A DNA stretch of 64,000 nucleotides from Uloborus plumipes (lineage: Eukaryota; Arthropoda; Arachnida; Araneae; Uloboridae): the NCBI GenBank assembly GCA_038373865.1, contig JAXGGA010006510.1:1-64000 (forward strand), given 5' to 3'. The position numbers were made by a program, and so were the translations under genes. The stretch's first letter is position 1, and each line of letters begins with the position of its first letter. This document shows positions 24,190 to 34,039 of this stretch, piece by piece. The notes beneath the pieces were generated by a model. It saw only the letters and a list, made by a program, of their open reading frames with translations, did not search any database and was not told the DNA's origin.

Positions 24190-24547
24190 ATACATGTTAA
24201 AATAGTTGGGTCAAATCCCACATTTAAAAATAGCTTATGGTGGGATTAATGTTTTATGAAATGTGTCTTCACTTTTAAAACTTTCCAGAAAGTTTTTATT
24301 GAACTACAATTACCTTTAGATAAGCATTTAAAAGCAGAAACTAGAATTTTAAATCACAGGTTTTCGGTCATTTTGGGCCCCCTTAAAATTCTTTAGGGGA
24401 AGCTCAAGCTTCCCGTGCCTTTTGAGTAATCAGGCTCTGCTCATCAGAGAGGTAAAAAGGACGAAACACTACAAAAACACCTCTTAAACCCGTGGTCAAT
24501 CAAAACCAATTCATTTACACTCTCAATACACATGCTGCTTTACTCTA

Positions 24548-24701
24548 AGGGCCCTGCTCCACATTAACGTAAAGCAGAAAAATAAAGCAAAAGCGTAAAA
24601 TGGAGTAAATGGTGTTTCTATGGAAAGTACCCATAGAAACACTGGTTCGGTTTCTGCCTTCGGTTTCGGTCGCGTGTTCCGCTGATGTGGAGCAGGGCCC
24701 T
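24548..24701. mobile_element. AGGGCCCTGCTCCACAT MITE, copy 1
   Basis: Inverted ends AGGGCCCTGCTCCACAT at both sides with TA outside (24546-24547, 24702-24703). A second copy lies at 38397-38542. A longer relative with one such end (mutated to CATGGCCCT) finishes at 41640. Shared interior words include GGAAAGTACCC and GGTTTCTGCCTTCGGTTTCG. The target could be TA or TWA, so Tc1/mariner or Harbinger. Confidence 0.85.
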
Positions 24702-25587
24702 TACTGTCTGACTAGCTGTTTTTGTTGATGCTTATGGGTGAAACACATGATGCAGCCATCTTCCCCAATACTTCGTCTCCCCCAATCCACCTTATATCTC
24801 CCAAGATTTCTATTCATTTCACTAACAGGTGTAACCAATTTGAAAAGATGCGGGGGGCAAGGGGGTGTCCATAGTACCGCAAGAAAACATGTGTCCCATT
24901 TGTAGGAAACAAACAAGTGGTCGCATCTGTGTAAACCGCATCATGAACTACGAGATGAAGCGAAACTGGCCCCAAAGGATTCCCCGGGACTGTCAGCAGG
25001 CGATATTAATGACGGCAACATTAGGGATATTAATGTGCTTAGGCACGTTTTGCGGAAGAACAATGATGACCTCTAACAGCCGATAGCCTTGCTTTTTTTT
25101 CATGGACGTTTCTTAGTTGAATGACCTCATTGGAGTAGATAATATGGATCGGCAAGTTACGTAAGCTCTTCTCTTTCCTTTCAGACACAAAAAAAGTTCC
25201 AAAAATGTTTTCTAAAAATGTTAAATACAGTAGCACCTGGGAGAAGTTAGGGATGCAGGTGGTCCGAATCAATGAAAGTATTAAATAAAACAGTCCATAA
25301 GTTGAGTCAAGGTACGTAAACAAACCATTGTACACAGTAAAAATCGCATTTTGAATTCATGAGAATGAACTATGAAACTGCGTAAGAGAAAATTACAAAA
25401 AAAAAAAAAAAAAAATACATCGAAAAATACAAAATACAGCCTACGAGAAGATATTGTTGCTCTATATCGCTTTTTATTTATACAGTATGTATAATGTGCA
25501 TCTCTAAATGGCTGTCCAGATTGAGCGTCTATTTTTTTCAAAAGTATCATTCGATAGTGCACTTTGTTAAACCAGAGGATGGGATGA

Positions 25588-25627
25588 TGCCATTTGAGAC
25601 CAAAATATATTTCCTTGGTCTCAAATC
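25588..25627. repeat. Perfect 12-bp stem hairpin
   Basis: ATTTGAGACCAA and TTGGTCTCAAAT are separated by about 11 bases. It is isolated; no larger element boundary is seen. The rest of 24800-25840 holds no gene I can support, and an A-run lies at 25397-25415. Confidence 0.5.
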
Positions 25628-25853
25628 TAAAATGTGTTGTGATTTTCGAAATCCATTAAGTTTGTAAAATGTATTGCTGATACTCTTTAATGAGCCGTTT
25701 ACTATTTACGGAAGCTTTTATAACCGGAGCCTTTAGCTTTGCTCAAAGGCAGTGTCATAGCCAGTGAGGTTCTAAACGGAGCCTCATTTAAAACCATCGT
25801 CGATTCCATGAGTTTATTCATGAACTCATTTGTTTATTATTGGGTAAATAAAC

Positions 25854-26112
25854 CAGTAGCGCACCCACGAGGGGAGCTAAGGGGCTAAATCCCCTCCCAA
25901 AAGCGCGAAGATGAACCCCCTTGATTAAACCAAACTGCCTGAAATGCGTTTTATGGATTTGATTTTTTGAAATTTCAGAGAGATAGTCCCCAACCCTTTT
26001 CTTAATTTCACCAAAAGTGACTGCAGTTTTTTCTTTACGACTTCAAGTTCGAAAAGTTTCGGAATGAGGGCCACTTAGCCCCTCCCAGGAAACAATCCTG
26101 GGTGCGCCACTG
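25854..26112. mobile_element. hAT MITE (CAGTGGCGCACCC ends)
   Basis: Begins CAGTAGCGCACCC and ends as the inverse of CAGTGGCGCACCCAGGATTG. A perfect 8-bp duplication AAATAAAC lies at 25846-25853 and 26113-26120. The 259-bp body contains AGGGGCTAA in both subterminal regions and no frame. This end sequence is widespread among animal hAT MITEs. Confidence 0.9.
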
Positions 26113-26486
26113 AAATAAACTGTGTCGCCACATGATCAACTGAGGCAGCTCCTGCTCTAAAAAAAAAAATTTTAGAGTTTGTCCGAAGAAATGACGTCAA
26201 ACGGTCACCTGATTTGACATCTCATTTTGGACGCCGAGAAGTTGCTCATTTATGCCATCATAACGAGTGTGGCTGTTGGTCGGGAAATGGAGGAGGGGGA
26301 GGGGGGTCTGAAAGATTGGTGGTTTAATTAACCCGAGTCAGTGATGTGTCTTCCAATAGTAAAATTTTGTTGAAAAGGCAGTCGCGAAACTGCCTTTATT
26401 TTCGATCAACGTTATTTTAATTGAATAAGATATGAGTAAAAATCCGAAAAAGCGACGTTTAAAAACACAAATAGATGAAGTTAAAA

Positions 26487-26533
26487 TTGGCGAACATGTT
26501 TCAAAAGCCTAAAGCTTCCTTCTTCAGCGCCAA
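26487..26533 (-). ncRNA. Hammerhead-ribozyme-like motif, inverted copy
   Basis: Exact inverse copy of the motif at 28177-28223, in the same position within the inverted arm: core CTGAAGA and GAAA, stem I TTGGCG/CGCCAA and palindromic ACATGT when read on the minus strand. A transcript through the whole element would contain one motif in sense and one in antisense. Confidence 0.65.
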
Positions 26534-26599
26534 GCAAGAAATGGAAAGAAACAAAGTGCCGGGAGAGTTTAAATAGCAAAGGAGCAAAAGCTAGGCCAA

Positions 26600-27010
26600 T
26601 CAGGTGTCAGCGTGTGCCGAGTCCTGATTTGGCGTTGCGTTGTCAGAAAATTTAAAAGCATGAAGTAAAATTGGCGAGATGTGTGGAACTGCAAAAGATT
26701 CGTTACAAATATTACTTAAATTTTTATGAACATGAAAGGCTTCTAAGAAATCCAACTCGCCAACAGTTGAAGGTCTGCAAATAATTTTAGCTTCGGAGAA
26801 AACAAATCTATGGCCCATTTCCCAACAGTGTTTCGCGATTGAGGATTTTGAGAGTTCTTTCTTTTTAACATAATTTTCATGTTCCTTTAACCTAAATTTT
26901 AGCGCCCTTCGAGTCTGTCCGACGTAACCAATTTGACATTCACATTTTATGTGATAAATGCCCCACTGATCAAATGGTTGGATGGGGTCTTTTAACTTGG
27001 AAAAAGTTAA
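26600..27010 (-). pseudogene. GIY-YIG endonuclease domain, inverted partial Penelope copy
   Basis: Minus strand, open from the fusion point near 27010 down to 26600. It holds the linker PIQPFDQWGI, a CxC pair (KCECQ), the YVGQTRRALKFRLKEHENY core of the GIY-YIG nuclease and the C-terminal SIAKHCWEMGHRFVF and DFLEAFHVHK segments. It lacks any reverse transcriptase because the copy stops at the junction. It differs from the plus copy at only a few residues (YHIK for CRTK, QIGY for EICY), so both derive from one recent event. The plus copy's CICY variant changes the glycine before YVGQT. Confidence 0.9.
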
Positions 27011-28110
27011 ACCGCGAAACCTTTGTCTTTGGGGGTACATTCTATCAACAAATCGAAGGGCTTGCTATGGGTAACCCCTTAAGTCCTGTCTTAAGTGAAT
27101 TGTATATGGATTATTTTCAACAAAAACTCTTTCAATTATTTGATTTTCCACTTTGGCTTAGATACGTCGACGATACTTTTACCCTTTTGGATGGCACAGC
27201 GGAAATAGTTCCTGTGGTTATTGATTTAATGAACTCCATTGATCCCAACATCCAGTTTACTGCCGAACTTGAAAGTAATAATTCTTTGCCCTTTTTGGAC
27301 GTACTCATTTCAAAAAACAATAACCAATTTTCCACTACAGTTTACCGAAAACCATTTGCTGTTTGTCTTCCTCCACATTCTCGCTCCTGTCATCCCATAA
27401 AACAGAAAATGTCTGCTTTTTACACGTTTGTTAACCGCGCTATTAATATATGTTCCGACAAGTCACTTCTCAATGATGAACTTAATTTCTTAAGGAGTGT
27501 GGCCGTTGACAGAGGTTATTCTTATCAAATCATTGACAATGCTTATAATAAACTTTCGAACCGCAGTGCATCCCACAAAAAACCCAGTGTTCCTTCTACC
27601 AATTTCGTTGTCTTACCATTTTATTCAAAAATCTCTCCTCGCATTTCCAGAATACTCAGCAAGTTCTATTTTCATGTCATTTACAGACCCATCAATAAAC
27701 TAAATTTTTCCAAATTAAAAAACCCCATCCAACCATTTGATCAGTGGGGCATTTGTCGCACAAAATGTGAATGTGAAATTTGTTACGTCGGACAGACCCG
27801 AAGAGCGCTAAAATTTAGGTTAAAGGAACATGAAAATTATGTTAAAAAGAAAGAACTCTCAAAATCCTCAATCGCGAAACACTGTTGGGAAATGGGCCAT
27901 AGATTTGTTTTCTCCGAAGCTAAAATTATTTGCAGACCTTCAACTGTTGGCGAGTTGGATTTCTTAGAAGCCTTTCATGTTCATAAAAATTTAAGTAATA
28001 TTTGTAACGAATCTTTTGCAGTTCCACACATCTCGCCAATTTTACTTCATGCTTTTAAATTTTCTGACAACGCAACGCCAAATCAGGGCTCGGCACACGC
28101 TGACACCTGA
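27011..28110 (+). pseudogene. Penelope-like RT (5' truncated) and GIY-YIG endonuclease
   Basis: This is the polyprotein of a Penelope-like element, which makes cDNA at a nicked target. The open frame runs from the junction to a stop at 28110 (about 365 codons from the element). Counting from the first Met of the frame (26974; the first dozen residues are junction read-through), it has RT motif AMGNPLSP at 31-38, the catalytic RYVDDTF at 63-69, FLDVL at 107-111, a linker ending PIQPFDQWGI near 251-260, clustered cysteines (C261, C265, C267, C270) and GIY-YIG core YVGQT at 271-275 with KEH and AKHCWEMGH downstream. The fingers and the first catalytic Asp motif are missing, so it is inactive. 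Frame integrity suggests a young insertion. Confidence 0.9.
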
Positions 28111-28176
28111 TTGGCCTAGCTTTTGCTCCTTTGCTATTTAAACTCTCCCGGCACTTTGTTTCTTTCCATTTCTTGC

Positions 28177-28223
28177 TTGGCGCTGAAGAAGGAAGCTTTA
28201 GGCTTTTGAAACATGTTCGCCAA
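28177..28223 (+). ncRNA. Hammerhead-ribozyme-like motif, 3' region of Penelope copy
   Basis: The 47 nt fit a type I hammerhead: stem I UUGGCG (28177-28182) with CGCCAA (28218-28223); core CUGAAGA (28183-28189) and GAAA (28208-28211); stem II 28190-28207 pairs six times with one bulged G and a UUUAG loop; then ACAUGU followed by U as the predicted cleavage position (after 28217). The very short stem III is self-complementary (ACAUGU), as in hammerheads that work as dimers. Penelope-like elements are known to carry such ribozymes. Assignment here is from pattern only. Confidence 0.65.
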
Positions 28224-28304
28224 TTTTAACTTCATCTATTTGTGTTTTTAAACGTCGCTTTTTCGGATTTTTACTCATTTTAACACAAAGTGAACTGCTT
28301 TTAA

Positions 28305-28430
28305 TGAATAAGATATGGTTATAAAAGTCAGGCAAAAAAGAAAATCGCGGCAGAGCCTTTTTTCGAACTATAATTGAATAAGATAAGCTTATAAGAAGTC
28401 AGGCAAAAAAGAAGTCGCGAGACTGCCCCC
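28305..28430. repeat. Approximately 70-bp tandem repeat, the Penelope target
   Basis: Units start at 28305 and 28375 (TGAATAAGATA(T/A)G) and share GTCAGGCAAAAAAGAA and TCGCG...GCC. Part of a further unit with GGCAGTCGCGAAACTGCC lies just left of the element at 26378-26400. The retroelement therefore landed in a short tandem array. Confidence 0.75.
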
Positions 28431-29840
28431 CCCCCTTTTTTTCTACTGAAGTTATGCTTTAATTAAATAACACACACATATACTAGGTTATAAGAAGTTT
28501 ATAAATACCTTTGTGAAAAAAAGGTAAAATAAAACATAACAACTTTAAATTGAGCAACATTTGCCACTTACCGCATAAGTGTGGCTTGTGCGTTCTTTTT
28601 TTTTTTTTGCATTGAGAAAGCTGTTCCCTGAAACCCCGAAACACGGGTACGCAGTTCTCTGCAAATGCTATGTGATTTAACGTTGTGATGGTTTCTTTTA
28701 ATAAGCTTTTATTCTGAAGTTGATATTGTAAGTAATTAGACTTGTTGTTTTAATAAACCTTCGACATTATACGCTTATGTTATCCAATAAAAGGATGGCA
28801 TCCGTCTACTAGTCTGATAACGGCATTTTTTACCTTCTTTTGTCTAAAACATTAAAATTCCAATTCTTCAAACTCTGGCTATCCGAACCGCTTTCAAATG
28901 GGGAAAAAATGACTTAAAAATTAAGACTGCAGTATGAAGCTAGTGTAGGCACAGCACGACTCTTATTGGGATGACGTGGACGAGTAAACGTCTCATAGTA
29001 CAGTTCTATTATTGGTTTCTAATGTACAGCACTAGTACACTGCGATGCAAAAGTTTAAACAAAATGCAAATATATGAATAAAAAGAAAACTATTTAACGA
29101 AATGCTTTCAAATTTCTACTGCAGGTTCCCCATATAGTCCCAAATACGTGTCTGGAGTTCTTAAAAAAACAACTGGAACTAAATTTTGGATATTACAAAT
29201 TACATTTTTTACATTGTTGTAAAAGCTTAGATAAAAGTCAGATTTTATGTAAATATCCCTTGAAATGTGATTGGTGGAGGAAAGGCGGGACTTTGTTATT
29301 CAATTATAAAATGCAGAGAATGCTGAATAAATAATCAAAATATCAAAAGCTCTGTAGTTCTCGTGTAAAAAAGATGGGAAAGTTTGGAAGCCGAAATTTG
29401 AAAATGAACCTATTTTATTTATTTATTTATTTATTTATTTATTTTTTCTTTTAAATCGGCTTTAGTATGGTAGTACATTGTTTTTTACTTTGTGGAGAGC
29501 AAATTCAGACATGCGTATCGATCAAAAAGTCCAAGAAAAATTACATTTCTTAACGGTGAGGGAATTGAAAAAACAGCTCAGACTGACGATTCACCCCTTA
29601 ATCCTACAAAACTTCAACTTGGGTCAAAAACAGCACGTGACAGCATAAGTAGATGAACAACTGAATCGGAATGCATAGAAACACCAAAGAATTGTGCTTG
29701 AGCCTTTTCGGACAAACGTGTCCCAAATAAGCCAGATTTTATTGGTAAAAGCAGCACAGCATATGATCATTGGATATTTCTCAAATCCCGCGAAAATAAT
29801 TATAATTCATCTAGGACATCCCAATTTTAATAATTTTTAC
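28431..29840. other. No gene seen; (TTTA)n microsatellite at 29411-29446
   Basis: Complex AT-rich sequence without frames of interest. A C/T run lies at 28427-28441 and a TTTA microsatellite at 29411-29446. Confidence 0.5.
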
Positions 29841-29869
29841 CAAAGAAAGTGCTACTCATTTTTTTAGTC

Positions 29870-31248
29870 ACGATGATACATATGCTGCTTTTTTTAAAAC
29901 CCGCTTTTAATTGCAAAAGGCCAAAATTTTTTGTTTTTTTTTTTTTTAAATTTTTTTATTATTTTTTTCCCGTTTTTTTGGGAAAAAATTTTTTTTGGTT
30001 TAAGGGGGGTTCATCTAACCTTTTTTTAATTTCCCTTCCCTTTTTAAATAATTTTTCTGATTTTTTTCAAAAGGAATTTTTCTCCACAAGGAAAAAAAAG
30101 CAAAAAGGTTTAAAAACCAAAATTAAAAAAACCCCCCCCTTTTTTTTCCCCTCAATTTTTTAAAAACAACACAATTTTAATTTTTTCCAATCCCACAAAA
30201 TTTAATAAAAATCCTTTTTTTTCCCCAACCATTTCAAAACAAAACCCCATTTTTTTTAAAATTTTCCCCCCAAAAAAAAAAAAAATTTAAATTTAAAAAA
30301 AAACCCCCCAAAAATTTTAAAAAATTTCCCCCCAAAAAAAAAAATTTTTTTTTTTTTTTTTATTTTTTCCAAACCTTTAAAAAAATTAAAAACAAAAAAA
30401 CCTACAAATCCCCCAAATACCACCCAAAATCAACCCCTATACCCATCCTATCCCCCCTACAAAACAACACCACATCCCCCCCAAAATCATTCCAACTCAC
30501 TCACTCCCTACACCATTCCAATCAAAACCCTAAAACCACATAACCTAACAACCATATCCTCTTAAAACCCTATTCATCATCTCCACAAATCAACCTCAAA
30601 ATCCCACAACCCTAAAATACTCCCACTCTCAAAACATCAAAATTCCCCCAAAACACCAACCCCACACACCAAAAACCCTCAAAAACACACTACATCCAAC
30701 CAACACCCAACCAAACCTACTAAAAACCCACATCAACCACACCCCCCCCCCCCACACAAAACAACAACCCCCACTAAACCCAAACCCACCCACCCAAACC
30801 CCCCACCCCAACACCCCCCCAAAAACAAACACAAACAAAAAAAAAAACAACAATCCCAAAAAAACACCCCAAAAACACCAAAAACAAACCCAAAACACAA
30901 CCACACCACAACAACTAAACCCAAACCAACACACACCCAAAATCAACCCCCAAAAAAACCACACAAACACACCCCTAAAAAAACACCACCATACCCCACC
31001 ACCCCAAACACAACAACCCCCCCCCCTCAAACCAAAAACCCCACAACACAAAAAACAAAAAACCTCCCACCACCCATTCCCCCCAACACCTTCCAAAACC
31101 ACATTAAACATTACCTACAATAAACCAACAAAACAACAAAACAAAAACACACACCACCCCCCAACCACACACACACACCCCCCCCCCCCCCCCCCCCCCC
31201 CCCACCACCACACAAACAACACCCCCCCCCCCCCCCCCCCCCCCACAC

Positions 31249-31282
<34 letters not shown>

Positions 31283-31567
31283 CAAAAAAAAAAACCACAC
31301 ACACACACCAAAAACACCCCCCCCCCCAAAAAAACAAACCCCCAAAAAAAACCACCCCCCCACCACCCACAACCCAACCCCCCCCCCACACCCCCCCCAC
31401 CACCCAATTTTTTTTTTCCCCCCCCCTTTTTTTTTTTTTTGGGGTTTTTTTTTTAAAAAAAAATTAACCCCCCCCCCCCACCCCCCAAAAAAAACCCCTT
31501 TCCAAACCCCTTTAATTTTAAACCAACCCCACAACCAACCCAAACCACAACACCAATTTTTTAATTT
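29870..31567. other. Low-quality or anomalous tract, G-free core
   Basis: Sequence gradually dissolves into homopolymer blocks from about 29890. From about 30110 to 31440 the plus strand contains no G at all while C and A dominate, with C runs of 10-25. It recovers gradually into real transposase codons by about 31568. Long GT-rich minus frames here (glycine, tryptophan, valine, cysteine, phenylalanine only) are meaningless. The gradual loss on both sides looks like read tails around an assembly gap. I annotate no gene here. Confidence 0.75.
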
Positions 31568-32020
31568 TGGGCTGTTTTTCGGGGGCATGGACTTGGTCCT
31601 CTAGTGCGACTGGACCGAACATTGACTGGAAATGCTTATGTGCAGCTACTTGGAGATCACTTGCAGCCATTCATGGACTTCATGTACCCAAACAACGATG
31701 GGATTTTTATGGATGACAATGCGCCATGTCACCGGGCCACAACTGTTCGCAATTGGTTTGAAGAAAATTCTGGACAATTCCAACGAATGATTTGGCCACC
31801 TAGATCGCCCGACATGAATCCCATTGAGCATTTATGGGACACCATCGAGAGGTCTGTTCGTGCCCAAAATCCTACTCCATCAACGCTTTCACAATTATGG
31901 ACGTCTATCGAGACAGCATGGCTCAATATTCCTGCAGAAGACTTCCAACGACTTGTTGAGTCCATGCCACGTCGAGTTGTTGCACTTCGCCGGGCAAAAG
32001 GAGGGCCGACACGATATTAA
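31568..32020 (+). pseudogene. DD36E Tc1/mariner transposase, C-terminal half
   Basis: The frame enters from the anomalous tract at WAVFRGHGLGPLVRLD and continues to a stop at 32020. It includes the second catalytic Asp in MDDNAPCH and the catalytic Glu in SPDMNPIEHLW. I count 36 residues between them, which is DD36E, the spacing of the Incomer group, and not the DD34E of Tc1. The end PRRVVALRRAKGGPTRY is typical of Tc1-like enzymes. The first catalytic Asp and the DNA-binding half are absent or hidden in the bad tract. The element's right inverted repeat follows at about 32025-32051. Confidence 0.85.
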
Positions 32021-32053
32021 GAGGTATCCCACGACTTTTGTCACTTCAGTGTA
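32021..32053. repeat. Right inverted repeat of the Tc1/mariner element
   Basis: After the stop codon, CCCACGACTTTTGTCACTTC leads to CAGTG and then TA at 32052-32053. This fits the usual inverted repeat with a CACTG start and TA target. The left end is not visible. Confidence 0.7.
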
Positions 32054-33480
32054 TAAGTAGGGGAACGTAGGGTTTGGATCTTTGTTCTAAAAATCAGTGT
32101 AAATAAAGAAATAATAATGTATTTTGTAATACAATTTGCGTTGTAATATTGTTTTTTTTTTGGCATTTATTTTGTACCTTCAAAAAAGGTAGCAAATTTT
32201 CATCTCAAAAAAAAACATGGGACAACATGAAAAATAAAATATTTGTGTTATGAAGCATTACCTATTCCATGATTAGAAACATTTTTCATCAAATGATTGA
32301 ATAAATAAAGTAATCAATAAATTAATAATGAAAAAATAAACTAATTAATAAATAAACGGTTGAATGAATCAATTAATATATAAGAAAAAAGTAAATGAAT
32401 GAACAAAACAGTGAATGACTAGGAAAATAAGTAACTGAATGAATGAATGAGTGAATTATGAAGAAAAGAAATGTAACTGAATTAATAAATGAAGAAATAT
32501 GTATGTGAATTACTAAATGAATGAATACGTAAACAAAATGGACTTTTTCACTTTGCCCCGTGTGTATTTGATAAATTGCGCTAAACATTTAAAATAAAAA
32601 TATACCCCTATATATACTAAATATACATAAATGCAGCACTTTACGTCAGTAGATCTCAATTAGCACTTAAAATAGAACTTCATCATTTTCTAACTATCAA
32701 CAATATTTTTGATAAACCACGAATATTACAATATGTGTATCAAATTTTTAAAATTACTCGCCTCATTTTTTTCTTCAATCATTAGAGCTGTTTATATTTT
32801 GACTGGGATCGACTATGTATTGAAGAACTTCGTTAAAATATTATTAGTTAGGTGGAGCTGCAAACTGAAAATATTTTGCCATTTTACTTTGCCACATTCC
32901 CGAACATGTAAAAGTAATGATTTTTCAGTTTAATAATTAAAAGCTCCTTTTTAAATGTTTTTTTCCCTCCGATTTTCAACACACAATTAAAATACACCCT
33001 TTTTGGAGAAAATCCAACGATACGAGTTTTTGAATATATGAATGGGGTCCGGTCCCAGCTGATTTAAATAGTTGAAAGTCCACTGTACCTTCAGCATTAC
33101 AAGCTTTTGGGATTCAACAAAAGCATAATTTCTGTCTTTCAGTTCCACGATTGCTCCCTCCCCCCCTTCTTCTATTTTCTTTGTACAGGTCATTGAGAAG
33201 CGATAGAAGTGGAGGTAGTGAAGTCTTCAATTCTTGAAACAAAGATCTCAAGTCGCTAGACATATTTTAAAGTAAAGTATTGGAAGAAATAGGGTTTGTT
33301 CTACTTCTTTTACGCAAAACGTCTCTCATTCGCCGATGCTGATCCTCGTGACTTGGGATTTTTGCTTCAGCTTTTTCTAAGCCAATGACTGAACTTGCTC
33401 CCTCCATTTACCAACATCTGCTTTAAGGTCTAAATTATGCAAAATGACTGAACTTTATTTTTATTTCATTCATTTTTTCA
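32054..33480. other. No gene seen; degenerate GAAT/AATA repeats
   Basis: A long degenerate GAATGAAT/AATAAATA stretch lies at about 32290-32530. The rest is AT-rich with no supported frame. Approaching 33480, CpG and GC content rise toward the exon at 33521. Confidence 0.5.
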
Positions 33481-33520
33481 TCTTTCCAAAAACCTTATAT
33501 TGATTTATTCTTCATTTCAG

Positions 33521-33760
33521 CCGTCTCAGCACAATCTCCCAATGACGTGTCTACAGTCATCCAACGGCCCCACCACCAGCACTGTTAAAAGCCAAGGCTC
33601 GATTCGAACCGAGTCCACCCCCACCCTTGGATATATCGTCAGCACGCTCGTGAGAGGCAGAGATTCCTGGTTCTTTCCCGCCTTATTCCTCGCTGGCTTG
33701 ACTGCTCTTAGCGCCATGCTGGTCAACGGAGTAAAACTCTATGTGCTTCCCAGCACGTGA
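33521..33760 (+). CDS. Candidate last exon of a host gene with a membrane segment
   Basis: A clear 3' splice site (TTTATTCTTCATTTCAG, 33504-33520) opens a GC-rich, codon-like stretch that stays open to TGA at 33758-33760. In that frame it gives a Ser/Thr/Pro/Gln-rich start, then LGYIVSTLVRGRDSW and a hydrophobic run FFPALFLAGLTALSAMLVNG followed by VKLYVLPST at the C-terminus. That suggests the last transmembrane helix of a multi-pass protein with a short tail. A poly(A) signal follows at 33900. I do not recognise the family. Upstream exons were not found in this window with confidence. Confidence 0.55.
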   Translation, partial: PSQHNLPMTCLQSSNGPTTSTVKSQGSIRTESTPTLGYIVSTLVRGRDSWFFPALFLAGLTALSAMLVNGVKLYVLPST

Positions 33761-33930
33761 AATGACGTCAGCATTTGTACAGATCATCATATGGACATTC
33801 CAAGTACCTTGGTTTTCTTGTGAATCAAGCACATGTAGAAGTTATTGCAGCATCTTGTAGTTATTGCTTTTGCATTTCTTACAAAAGTTCAACTGTTTTC
33901 AATAAAATGTGTTTTTAATGTAAATGATAT
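33761..33930 (+). terminator. 3' UTR and AATAAA poly(A) signal
   Basis: AATAAA at 33900-33905, about 140 bp after the stop codon, is followed by a T-rich, GT-rich stretch (TGTGTTTTTAATGTAAATG) as expected downstream of a cleavage site. It supports the exon at 33521 as the end of a real transcript. Confidence 0.5.
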
Positions 33931-34039
33931 GATTTGTTTGTTGGCTGTCTTTTCAATAAAAGCTTTGACAGAAAATAAAGGAGGTGTCCACTGAAAAAAC
34001 GATGTAAGTCCACTTTTTGACGAAATCGGTTTTTTTGGA

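Larger units (their letters stand above)
21729..24439. mobile_element. Outer hAT-type element with CTCATCAG target duplication
   Basis: Begins CAGGGCCTGATTA and ends as the inverse of CAGAGCCTGATTA. A perfect 8-bp duplication CTCATCAG flanks it (21721-21728, 24440-24447). Both subterminal regions contain GGGGAAGCT. It has been invaded by a second hAT-like element (about 21872-24189). Confidence 0.85.
21449..24795. repeat. Remnant of an element with GGGGAAGATG(C/A)CG words
   Basis: Three copies of GGGGAAGATG(C/A)CG(T/G)A or the inverse lie at 21460-21525. Inverted versions (CATCTTCCCC, CGTCTCCCCC) lie at 24757-24785. Between them sit a 2.7-kb hAT and a 154-bp MITE, so the words probably mark the two sides of an older, small element. 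Termini are not resolved. Confidence 0.4.
26432..28301 (+). mobile_element. Penelope-like retroelement with inverted partial copy
   Basis: The plus-oriented copy (about 27011-28278) encodes the end of a reverse transcriptase plus a GIY-YIG endonuclease. A second piece (26432-27010), nearly identical to 27700-28278, lies head-to-head in inverse orientation. The whole is flanked by TGAATAAGATATG (26422-26434 and 28305-28317), a 13-bp target duplication. Inverted or tandem partial copies (pLTR-type structures) and 5' truncation are usual for Penelope-like elements. The target itself is a roughly 70-bp tandem repeat (28305-28430). Confidence 0.9.

Noticed and set aside
30629..31588. Several overlapping minus-strand frames of 67-160 codons rich in Gly, Trp, Val, Cys and Phe
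   Set aside because: They exist only because the minus strand there lacks C, so few stop codons can form. Composition is that of GT-rich noise, with no domain.
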